This document shows, piece after piece, positions 1 through 5,383 of a stretch of DNA of 6,558 bases. A model generated the notes under the pieces. The model was not told the DNA's origin, searched no databases, and saw only the letters and a program-made list of their open reading frames with translations. Source of the stretch: JAEHDI01 sp035455185 (GTDB taxonomy: Bacteria > Acidobacteriota > Terriglobia > Bryobacterales > Bryobacteraceae); NCBI GenBank assembly GCA_035455185.1, contig DATIFQ010000032.1:1-6558 (forward strand), read 5' to 3'. How positions within the stretch are numbered: the first letter of the stretch is position 1; every line of letters starts with the position of its first letter. The position numbers and the translations under genes were made by a program.

Positions 1-572
1 AGCGTCCCATCCGCGCGTAACAGGGCGGGGACAGAGGCGCCGTCGAGTGGAGCACCGGCGTGCACCCGGCCCGTCCGCAGCGAGAGCGCGGCCAGGGACG
101 TTCCGCCGCCGGTCCGGATGACGAGGGAGAGACGGTCGCCCACCGGCATCGTGAGGGCGAGCACCTCGGCGCCTGCGAGATCGGGTTCCACTTCGAAGGG
201 ACTGAATCCGCCGCGGCTCCAGCGCCACCATTCACCCGTTACCGGCAGGAACGCAACCGCGCCGCGGCCATCCGGCGGAATCGCGAACAACGCGGGTCCG
301 GGCGGTGCGGCCTGCTCCGAAATGAGTCCGCCCTCCGCGTCGAACACCTGAATCGATTTCGCGGTCTTCACGAAACCGAGGTCTCCGGAGAAGGACACGG
401 ACTCAACCTGTGTCGAGAGTATGTCGCCGGTGATGAAACTACCGGCCACGCCAAGAACCGGGCGCAGATTGCCGCAAGGGTCGCGCACAAGGCCTGCCAG
501 CGGAGGTCCGATGCCGGACTGGCCCGGAACGAGCGCGACACATACGAGAAGGAGGGACACCGCCCGGGTCAT
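1..572 (-). CDS. Secreted protein of unknown function, possibly beta-propeller-like; C-terminus cut by the window edge
   Basis: The frame is open from ATG at 572-570 to base 1, about 190 codons with no stop, so the gene continues outside the window. It begins MTRAVSLLLVCVALVPGQ, a typical Sec signal peptide, so the product is probably exported. The mature part reads ...GPPLAGLVRDPCGNLRPVLG... and then short beta-rich stretches such as SIQVFDAEGGLI and VAFLPVTGEWWRWS. These resemble propeller-like secreted proteins of acidobacterial genomes, but I recognise no catalytic motif. The start is well fixed. ATG overlaps the stop of the upstream gene as ATGA, and a strong GGAGGG lies 5 nt upstream, so translational coupling is expected. 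It is the third gene of the phosphatase operon. The coding call is firm; the propeller fold and any function are inference. Confidence 0.8.
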   Translation of the reverse strand, partial: MTRAVSLLLVCVALVPGQSGIGPPLAGLVRDPCGNLRPVLGVAGSFITGDILSTQVESVSFSGDLGFVKTAKSIQVFDAEGGLISEQAAPPGPALFAIPPDGRGAVAFLPVTGEWWRWSRGGFSPFEVEPDLAGAEVLALTMPVGDRLSLVIRTGGGTSLAALSLRTGRVHAGAPLDGASVPALLRADGT

Positions 573-1165
573 TTCGGCCCTCCGATGCTGATGGACGGAG
601 TACCCACGCTCAGGCCCGGAGTGGCCGGCGCGGCGGAGGAGGAATCCGTGCGCCCTTTCGCCACCGCCATTCCGGCGGCCAGCGAGCCCGCGGCGACGCC
701 GGCGACCAGCAGAATCCATTTCCGCCGCGGTCTTGCCGAGGCCGCGCCAGGATGCACGGTGACCATGGAAGTTGTTTGCGCTTCGCCGAGGGACTGCGAG
801 ACCATCAGTCCCGCGCGGGCAGCATCCTTCGCCGCGGTCACCCTGATTTCAAAGGAGCCGGGAGAGGTGTTCCAGCGAACGGGCGGCATCGCGGCCGCTC
901 CGTCGGCGCCGGTGCGCACGATGTCGGTGGCCAGTCCGTTTGCAAACAGGCCACCCGGACCGCTCGCCGGCAGCCGGAAGCTGACGAGAGCGCCGTCGAC
1001 GGCCTCGCCGGTTTCGCCGGTGATTTTCACGACTAACGGAGTCTGTACCCGGGAGCCCGGCTGGTGAACCGCGCGATCTCCGTGGACGACGTGGATTTGC
1101 AGCACGGCCGGTTTGACAGAGGATGCCAGCAGGAGCGGCAGGAAGAGACACAATCGCCTGACCAT
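569..1165 (-). CDS. Secreted Ig-like domain protein with C-terminal membrane segment
   Basis: 198 residues. Residues 1-20 form a signal peptide (MVRRLCLFLPLLLASSVKPA). Residues 23-112 look like a single Ig-like/Big_1-type beta sandwich: PLVVKITGETGEAVDGALV, then SFRLPASGPGGLFANG, then a G-A-D-G turn near 86-89, then SFEIRVTAAK near 104-113. A basic stretch RPRRK (145-149) precedes a hydrophobic helix at 150-169, and a short Ser/Ala/Pro/Gly tail ends in GGPK. This layout is one I associate with Acidobacteriota proteins of unknown role; no enzyme motif is visible. It probably displays an Ig-like domain at the membrane or outside the cell. The ATG at 1165 is preceded by GAGGG (1174-1170). It lies 45 nt after the phosphatase and overlaps the next gene by 4 nt, so one transcript is likely. 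Confidence 0.85.
   Translation of the reverse strand: MVRRLCLFLPLLLASSVKPAVLQIHVVHGDRAVHQPGSRVQTPLVVKITGETGEAVDGALVSFRLPASGPGGLFANGLATDIVRTGADGAAAMPPVRWNTSPGSFEIRVTAAKDAARAGLMVSQSLGEAQTTSMVTVHPGAASARPRRKWILLVAGVAAGSLAAGMAVAKGRTDSSSAAPATPGLSVGTPSISIGGPK
578..583 (-). promoter_or_regulatory. Ribosome binding site for the secreted protein at 572-1
   Basis: On the minus strand GGAGGG ends 5 nt before the ATG at 572. It lies inside the last codons of the upstream gene. It supports the overlapping start and coupled translation. Confidence 0.7.
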
Positions 1166-1168
1166 GTT

Positions 1169-1174
1169 TCCCTC
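1169..1174 (-). promoter_or_regulatory. Ribosome binding site for the Ig-like protein
   Basis: On the minus strand GAGGGA lies 3 nt before ATG 1165 (core GAGG 5 nt away), in the 45-nt gap after the phosphatase. It supports this start. Confidence 0.55.
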
Positions 1175-1210
1175 GGCGCCGCAACGGAAACAGGCCGGTT
1201 CCGGAGGAAT

Positions 1211-1927
1211 CTATTGCCCGGGCGCCCGCAACAACACCAAGGTGACGTTGTCCGGACCGCCTGCCTGAATTGCAGCGTCGATCAGGTAGTGGGCGCAGGA
1301 CTCCAAAGATTGCTCCGAATCTAACGCTCCACGGATGGTTTCGTCGTCCACGGCTCCGTGAAGGCCGTCCGTGCAGAGCAGGACGACCTCCCCTGGCGTG
1401 ATCGGGACCGCGTAAGACTGGGCCTTGAGGGGGGCATTCGCGCCGAGCGCCATGGTCAGGACGTGGCGCAGAGGATGGTTTTTGAGGTCCTCCTCGCTGA
1501 TGCCGAGGGGGCGGCCGACTTCGGCGACCCAGGTCTGATCGGTGGTGATCATCGTGAGCTGGTGGTCGCGGAAGAGGTAGGCGCGGCTGTCGCCGACGCT
1601 GGCGATGAGCAGCTCGTCGCCGACCTCGAGCGCCGCCACCAGAGTGGTGCCCATGCCTTCGAGGTTCGGGTCAGCGGTTGCCGCCGCTCTCACACGCTCG
1701 TGGGCTTCTTCGAATGCTTCCAGCAGGAGCCGCGGACTCCGCCGCCCCGAGGCCTTCGCGCATTCGGCAACCGTTTCGACGGCGATCCGGGACGCATGCT
1801 CGCCGGCACGCGCCCCGCCCATTCCATCGGCAATCAGATAGAGCCCGAGCTCCGGGACGATCAGGTAGCTATCTTCGTTGTTCTTTCGAACGCTGCCAAG
1901 ATGGGTGAGGCCAAAGGGTTCCAGCAT
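1211..1927 (-). CDS. PP2C-family (PPM) protein serine/threonine phosphatase
   Basis: 238 residues, the usual size of a single-domain bacterial PP2C (Stp/PrpC/PstP type). These are cytosolic Mn/Mg-dependent phosphatases that oppose Hanks-type Ser/Thr kinases. All family motifs are present in order: R14 with NNED (16-19), ADGMGG (33-38; metal ligand D34), GMGTT (91-95), VGDSRAYL (111-118; D113), TTDQTWV (128-134), HPLRHVLTMALG (151-162), CTDGLHG (185-191; D187) and GGPDNVTLVL (223-232; D226). The expected metal-binding aspartates and the phosphate-contacting arginine are all there, so it should be active. There is no extra sensor or membrane domain. The start is forced: a TAG lies in frame at 1933-1931 and ATG 1927 is the only start before the NNED motif. 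It is first in the operon; no kinase is in view, so the substrate is unknown. Confidence 0.96.
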   Translation of the reverse strand: MLEPFGLTHLGSVRKNNEDSYLIVPELGLYLIADGMGGARAGEHASRIAVETVAECAKASGRRSPRLLLEAFEEAHERVRAAATADPNLEGMGTTLVAALEVGDELLIASVGDSRAYLFRDHQLTMITTDQTWVAEVGRPLGISEEDLKNHPLRHVLTMALGANAPLKAQSYAVPITPGEVVLLCTDGLHGAVDDETIRGALDSEQSLESCAHYLIDAAIQAGGPDNVTLVLLRAPGQ

Positions 1928-1938
1928 CGGCTATCCGA

Positions 1939-1968
1939 ATTATATCCGCAGGGACGGGCGGGTGGTAA
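1939..1968 (-). promoter_or_regulatory. Candidate sigma70-type promoter of the phosphatase operon
   Basis: On the minus strand a perfect TATAAT occupies 1944-1939. TTACCA (four of six matches to TTGACA) lies at 1968-1963 with an 18-nt spacer. A start site about 7 nt downstream, near 1932, would leave only about 5 nt before ATG 1927, with no Shine-Dalgarno. The -10 match is clear; promoter function is inference. Confidence 0.5.
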
Positions 1969-2154
1969 GGCCGATCTGGCCCGCTCCCTCGGCGTGAAAT
2001 GCGAAAGTATCCGGTGGATCTGATCGATTGAGTTCTCGGGGGCAGGGCGAGAGTGCACGCGGACGTTAACGGAAGAGATTGAGATTCAAAGGATGCGCGA
2101 CGCGACCATGGGGCATGACAGGGGGCGCGTCCAGGCTAACGCAAGGTCAGGGGA

Positions 2155-2172
2155 GCGGCCGTTTGCGGCCGC
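2155..2172. repeat. GC-rich 7-bp inverted repeat
   Basis: GCGGCCG (2155-2161) pairs perfectly with CGGCCGC (2166-2172) around a TTTG loop. There is no T-run after it, so it does not look like an intrinsic terminator. It may be part of an interspersed palindromic element; its role is unknown. Confidence 0.5.
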
Positions 2173-2252
2173 GCAAGCGAGCGTGAACGCCAGGACCGAG
2201 AGGGAGCGGCCCGTTGGTCACTGGGCTACTCAAACACCGCCGTTAGCGGAAT

Positions 2253-2265
2253 AGCAGCGCCTGCT
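2253..2265. repeat. Short inverted repeat AGCAG-CGC-CTGCT
   Basis: A perfect 5-bp stem with a 3-nt loop, next to a second weak one (CCGC-CGTTA-GCGG, 2237-2249). Both are short enough to arise by chance in GC-rich DNA. Confidence 0.25.
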
Positions 2266-2400
2266 GATGCGCGCGGCTCTCTTAACGTAACCATAAGTCC
2301 CGAGTTACGACCGCTCAAAAGTACCAAAGTATCTTTGAGAAGATTTCGTAAGATTTTCGAGTTAGAAATATATATAGGAGTTTCATACCCATTAAACCTA

Positions 2401-2429
2401 TTGACATCCGCGATTGCCCCGAATATTCT
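2401..2429 (+). promoter_or_regulatory. Candidate promoter just before RHS-1
   Basis: A perfect TTGACA (2401-2406), a 17-nt spacer, and TATTCT (2424-2429; four of six matches to TATAAT). Transcription would begin at about 2434-2437, at or just past the ATG at 2434, so it would suit leaderless translation or an internal start. The -35 match and spacing are good; the -10 is weak and the start-site geometry is awkward. Confidence 0.35.
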
Positions 2430-2433
2430 TGGG

Positions 2434-3996
2434 ATGCGCCATGTGCTGCGTGAGATTCGTCAGACGGGGATCAGCCGGCTGACGCAGGTGGTAGATTCGA
2501 TCTCAGGGACGATCACTTTGACGTGGGACGATTTCGACCGGCTGACGCGGGAGGTGACGCCGCAGGGGACGGTCGATTACGTCTACGACGCGGCGGGGCG
2601 GCGGGTGACGATGACGGTGGCGGGGCAGCCCATCGTGAACTACTCGTACGACAACGCGGACCGGCTGACCGGGATTACGCAGGGAAGCTCGACGGTGACG
2701 TTCGAGTACGACAACGCCGACCGGCGCACGAAGACGACACTGCCGAACGGGGTCAGTATGGAGTACTTCTATGATCACGCCGGGCAACTCACGCGCATCG
2801 ACTACAAGCAAGGGACTACGCTGATCGGCGACCTGACGTATGAGTACGACGCGGCTGGCAACCGGATCGCGATGGGTGGCAGCTTCGGGCGAACGGGGCT
2901 GCCGCAGCCGTTGGCCTCGGCTGTGTATGATGCGGCGAACCGGCTGACCCAGTGGGGCGGAACCACGCTTAGTTACGACGACAACGGCAATCTCACCAGC
3001 GACGCGACGAACAGCTACACGTGGAGCGCCCGGAACCAGTTGGCGTCGATGACGGGGGCGAGTTTCCAGTACGATGCGTTCGGGCGGCGGAAGAGCAAGA
3101 CGATCGGCGGTGCGAGCACGCAGTTCCTGTATGACGGAGTGAACGTTGTCCAGGAACTTTCGGGGACGACGGCCAACCTGCTGACGGGGCTGGGCGTCGA
3201 TGAAATGTTCACCCGCACGGACTCGGCTGGCGCCGGGCATTACCTGACGGATGGGTTGGGCTCGACTTTGGCGCTGACGGACCCGACCGGTGCCGTGCAG
3301 ACCCGGTACACTTATGAACCCTACGGCAAGGTGAGCGTGAGCGGGACATCCAGTGCCAACCCGTTCCAGTACACGGGCCGCGAGAATGACGGCACGGGAC
3401 TGTACTATTACCGGGCGCGGTACTATCATCCCGTGTTGCAACGGTTCATCAGCGAGGATCCAATAGAATTCGAGGCTGGAGACCCGAACTTTTATGGTTA
3501 TGTCTTCAACGACCCGATAGGCGCATACGATCCGGATGGATTGTCGATTGCCGGGAAGATCTTCAAACAAACAGTCAAGGGTGCTTGGCGCCTCATTCGT
3601 AACAAGACCGCTCAGCAGCAACTGGCCAAGAAATGTGACCTGAACTACGCCACGCCCAGTGGTGGGAGGAGAGGACTGAGGGCGATGAAGAAGCTCAGCC
3701 CTGGAGAAACCGTGAAGGGGCACACGAAAGATGTCACGGCTCGCGAATACGGTCCTCACGTTCAGACCTCACCGAATCCCAAGCGAAATCATCTGTTCTT
3801 CGGACGAGAACTCTATTCGATAACAGGTCCACTGACTTTGTCCTATTATGCCGAAGGTCGAGGATGGTGGACGGAGACGGCTTCAGCGTTGGCTGACCTG
3901 TTCAATCCCCTTAGCATCCCAAACGATATAGTCGAAGTCGCGGACGAACTGAATGGAATTGCACATGAGGTTCTCCCGTTCTCTGGGAGGAAGTAA
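2434..3996 (+). CDS. RHS-1: N-terminally truncated RHS/YD-repeat protein with an unrecognised C-terminal (toxin-position) domain
   Basis: 520 residues from ATG 2434. A TTG at 2335 would add 33 residues with no RHS similarity and has no ribosome site, so I prefer ATG. RHS-like sequence begins near residue 15 (RLTQVVDSISGT). YD repeats follow, e.g. VYDAAGRR (50-57), SYDNADRL (71-78), YEYDAAGNR (136-144), SYDDNGNL (180-187) and FQYDAFGRR (211-219). The RHS core spans about 295-370: LYYYRARYY (323-331), QRFISEDPIEF (336-346) and the terminal DPDGL (366-370). In known RHS proteins the shell encloses a toxic tip that is cut off after such a motif. Residues 371-520 (3544-3993) are the variable tip: lower GC and no nuclease, deaminase or other motif I recognise. 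A full RHS toxin exceeds 1,000 residues and carries an N-terminal delivery region; none is present here, so this is an orphan or decayed module. Confidence 0.85.
   Translation: MRHVLREIRQTGISRLTQVVDSISGTITLTWDDFDRLTREVTPQGTVDYVYDAAGRRVTMTVAGQPIVNYSYDNADRLTGITQGSSTVTFEYDNADRRTKTTLPNGVSMEYFYDHAGQLTRIDYKQGTTLIGDLTYEYDAAGNRIAMGGSFGRTGLPQPLASAVYDAANRLTQWGGTTLSYDDNGNLTSDATNSYTWSARNQLASMTGASFQYDAFGRRKSKTIGGASTQFLYDGVNVVQELSGTTANLLTGLGVDEMFTRTDSAGAGHYLTDGLGSTLALTDPTGAVQTRYTYEPYGKVSVSGTSSANPFQYTGRENDGTGLYYYRARYYHPVLQRFISEDPIEFEAGDPNFYGYVFNDPIGAYDPDGLSIAGKIFKQTVKGAWRLIRNKTAQQQLAKKCDLNYATPSGGRRGLRAMKKLSPGETVKGHTKDVTAREYGPHVQTSPNPKRNHLFFGRELYSITGPLTLSYYAEGRGWWTETASALADLFNPLSIPNDIVEVADELNGIAHEVLPFSGRK
2801..2981 (+). 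repeat. RHS direct repeat A, copy 1
   Basis: Begins ACTACAAGCAA and ends TACGACGA. It matches 4821-4999 at an offset of 2020, falling to 2018 after a 2-nt gap, roughly three quarters identical by eye. It codes for YD repeats in RHS-1. Confidence 0.75.
3016..3314 (+). repeat. RHS direct repeat B, copy 1
   Basis: From TACACGTGG onward it aligns with 6260-6558 at a constant offset of 3244 and no net gaps. It encodes the conserved stretch before the RHS core. Confidence 0.75.
3544..3993 (+). other. Variable C-terminal tip domain of RHS-1 (candidate toxin)
   Basis: 150 residues directly after DPDGL. The start (SIAGKIFKQTVKGAWRLI) is basic. The middle has GETVKGHTKDVTAREYGPH and KRNHLFFGRELYS, and the end has GRGWWTETASALADLFNP and SIPNDIVEVADELNGIA. 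GC drops to about 43-57 % per line against about 63-73 % in the repeats upstream, as is usual for exchanged RHS tips. I cannot assign a toxin family. The toxin role is inferred only from position, length, composition and the following gene. Confidence 0.6.
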
Positions 3997-4005
3997 GAGT
4001 TCCAT

Positions 4006-4509
4006 ATGTTGCTCTTTCGGGAGCGTTACCCAGGGCTGGATCTCAACACGGTTCGATACGTTGATGAGCCTGCTCCGGTCTACAGCTCAGATTCGTTTGA
4101 TCTGCAATTTCGGAAAAGACTCGGCGAGGAGCTTGGCCTTCTGGAACCAGTACGATGCTGGACGATTGCTTTTTTCCGGATTGTCAGATCCATAAACTGC
4201 GTCTGTTGCCGTTTGGGACTCCCCGTCGTGCGCACAATGACCCTTGAGCAGTGCGTGGAGCACGTTCAAGACCACCTGACCAAACTGCACCGTGAAGTCC
4301 AGAGCGATGAACCGGGCGGCTGGAAGTCTGAATTCCAGATCTGTTCTTTCATAGAACCAAAAGTCGGACTGAGTATCATCTTCCGCTTCAAGTCTGCACA
4401 CAATATGGAGACAAGTTGGCTCGTGCTCGGTGAGAAAGTCATCTTGAAGCGGCGTGGCGGAAAGTACAACGTATTCGAATTGAGAGAAGAGGAGGATAAC
4501 AACGCATAG
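4006..4509 (+). CDS. Candidate immunity protein for the RHS-1 tip, unknown family
   Basis: 167 residues, 9 nt after the RHS-1 stop. There is no signal peptide or membrane helix, so it is probably cytosolic, as expected for a protein that neutralises a toxin acting inside the cell. Visible features are an acidic/aromatic start (VRYVDEPAPVYSSDSFDL, 16-33), six cysteines including CVCC (65-68), a likely amphipathic helix EQCVEHVQDHLTKLHREV (81-98), beta-rich WLVLGEKVILKRR (138-150) and an acidic end (EEEDNNA). No family is recognised. GC is about 48 % in sampled lines, lower than the RHS repeats and similar to the tip, suggesting the two moved together. GGAGG at 3986-3990 is 15 nt before ATG, rather far. 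The gene lies in the same frame as RHS-1, separated by TAA and three codons. The immunity role is inferred from context. Confidence 0.7.
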   Translation: MLLFRERYPGLDLNTVRYVDEPAPVYSSDSFDLQFRKRLGEELGLLEPVRCWTIAFFRIVRSINCVCCRLGLPVVRTMTLEQCVEHVQDHLTKLHREVQSDEPGGWKSEFQICSFIEPKVGLSIIFRFKSAHNMETSWLVLGEKVILKRRGGKYNVFELREEEDNNA

Positions 4510-4588
4510 TGATTCGCCGTCTCTTGAGGGTGCTTCGCGCTGCCGTCAAACCTCCTCAGGGCGAGGTGAAGGGATACCGCCCCGGAAT

Positions 4589-4765
4589 GACACCTGCGGC
4601 AACGTGGCTTCCATCATGCGGCTGGCGGGGACACAGGAGGCGTTGACCACGACGCTGACATATCAGCCGCCGGGAGCGACCTGCGCTTCCACGTTCAACT
4701 AGGTGACCAGCATTACCGAACCGATGGGCCACACGACAACCTTCGGCTACGACCACAACGGCAAA
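4589..4765 (+). repeat. RHS direct repeat C, copy 1
   Basis: 59 codons of RHS-2 that align with 58 codons of RHS-3 (5681-5854), one codon longer and with the nonsense TAG. Confidence 0.65.
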
Positions 4766-4820
4766 CCGACAAGCGACGGGGTCAATGTGTACGGTGACGC
4801 CGACCAACTGATTCGAATCG

Positions 4821-4999
4821 ACTACAAGCAAGCGAACACTGCTCGGCGACTTGACGTATCAGTACGACCCCGCCGGCAAACGGGTCGCCATGGGCGGCGC
4901 CTTTGCCCGGACAGGCTTGCCACAGCCTTTAACGAGCGCTGTCTACGACACGGCGAACCGGCTCACGCAGTGGGGCGCAACGACGCTGACCTACGACGA
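4821..4999 (+). repeat. RHS direct repeat A, copy 2
   Basis: Second copy of 2801-2981, inside the RHS-2 relic. With copy 1 it brackets the RHS-1 core, tip and immunity gene. Confidence 0.75.
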
Positions 5000-5008
5000 G
5001 TTGTGGTT

Positions 5009-5248
5009 GTGCAAACTAGGATCAACGTCATCCAGGTTTTGTTGTTATTCTTGGCGCTGTTTCTGGCCATGTACTTGGGGCAATATTCTGCGAAGTACAT
5101 CGGTTGGCTGGCTTGGGCTCCCGCTGTTGTTCTCGGTCTCATTCTCGCCATCGTGGGGGTCTTCTGTGCAGTGATGAACGTTCTAGAAACTCACCGTTGG
5201 CGCGACGAGAGAACGAAGCAAGAGAAGTCCGGGGAGCATCGTGAGTAA
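5009..5248 (+). CDS. Small two-helix membrane protein of unknown function (possibly a displaced immunity protein or gene remnant)
   Basis: 79 residues from GTG 5009 (GTG 5003 is also possible). It has two hydrophobic segments, about 7-24 (VIQVLLLFLALFLAMYLG) and 31-57 (IGWLAWAPAVV...VFCAVM), and a highly charged tail (THRWRDERTKQEKSGEHRE, 61-79). GC is about 45 % in sampled DNA, much lower than the RHS DNA on both sides. It begins right at the break in RHS-2 and has no clear ribosome site, so it could be the 3' part of a longer membrane gene cut during rearrangement. Two-helix membrane proteins are a known form of immunity protein to toxins that act at the membrane, but no such partner toxin is visible here. 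The hydrophobic pattern supports real coding history; present expression is uncertain. Confidence 0.5.
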   Translation: MQTRINVIQVLLLFLALFLAMYLGQYSAKYIGWLAWAPAVVLGLILAIVGVFCAVMNVLETHRWRDERTKQEKSGEHRE

Positions 5249-5371
5249 GAAGCCTGTGTGCTCGCCTTCCTGCTTGATTACTCGTGTTCGTAAAAGCATT
5301 ACAAAGCATGCCCTGTGCCTGACTATTATGACCCGTCAGAAGAATTCATGGGTGAACCCGAGCTGGGGTAG
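5249..5371 (+). other. Short lower-GC spacer between the membrane ORF and RHS-3
   Basis: About 47 % GC in the sampled line. In the RHS-3 frame it reads ACPVPDYYDPSEEFMGEPEL before TAG 5369-5371, with a TAA at 5291-5293. It may be the tail of a lost gene, but no supported ORF or terminator is seen. Confidence 0.3.
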
Positions 5372-5383
5372 GTTGCCGGCATC

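Larger units (their letters stand above)
1928..2433. other. Divergent intergenic region, GC-rich with hairpins on the left and AT-rich on the right
   Basis: No convincing gene lies here. The phosphatase promoter is at 1939-1968. From about 2040 to 2270 the DNA is GC-rich with small inverted repeats (2155-2172, 2253-2265). It also has a CGAGAGGGAGCGGCCC stretch (2197-2212) of a kind I associate with interspersed repeats in acidobacterial and planctomycete genomes. From about 2281 to 2400 it turns AT-rich, with near tandem AAGATTTCG and AAGATTTTCG (about 2339-2358) and an ATATATATA run. The RHS-1 frame stays open leftwards to a TAA at 2137-2139, but the only start codon it offers before ATG 2434 is a TTG at 2335 without a ribosome site, and the translated sequence matches nothing I know. 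No tRNA, rRNA or transposase was recognised. Confidence 0.6.
4586..5000 (+). pseudogene. RHS-2: decayed RHS repeat fragment with nonsense codon, frameshift and deletions
   Basis: The first frame gives DTCGNVASIMRLAGTQ... from 4589, matching DACGNVTSVTRMAGTS in RHS-3 (5681 on). A TAG at 4700-4702 interrupts it where RHS-3 has an Arg codon (YNRLTGVTDP against FN*VTSITEP). It then jumps through YDHNGKPTSDGVNVYGDADQL to RIDYKQ, matching RHS-1 from 2796. After CAAGCAA (4825-4831) a net 2-nt deletion relative to RHS-1 shifts the frame. The shifted frame reads LTYQYDPAGKRVAMGGAF...LTQWGATTLTYDE up to about 5000, where RHS similarity stops abruptly. There is no core and no tip. It is a relic of a once longer RHS gene built like its neighbours and is unlikely to yield a functional protein. 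Confidence 0.85.

Noticed and set aside
60..1067. Long plus-strand ORF of 335 codons
   Set aside because: It lies antisense to two clear genes with signal peptides and coupled starts, crosses both, and its product is Arg/Gly/Pro-rich with no motif. A GC-rich shadow.
1358..2023. Plus-strand ORF of 221 codons
   Set aside because: Antisense to the PP2C phosphatase, whose full motif set shows which strand codes.
1861..2058. Minus-strand ORF of 65 codons upstream of and overlapping the phosphatase
   Set aside because: Out of frame with the phosphatase, runs through its promoter, and shows no domain.
2155..2172. Intrinsic terminator
   Set aside because: The stem is GC-rich but no T-run follows on either strand, and no gene ends here.
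2503..3759. Minus-strand ORF of 418 codons
   Set aside because: Antisense to the RHS-1 repeats and core; Arg/Val/Pro-rich with no domain. Long antisense frames are common over RHS genes.
4703..5248. A single 181-residue plus-strand protein
   Set aside because: The frame starts as RHS, leaves the RHS frame at the 2-nt deletion (about 4831-4845), runs through out-of-frame sequence, and only then reaches the membrane segment. Treated as a relic plus a separate small ORF from 5009.
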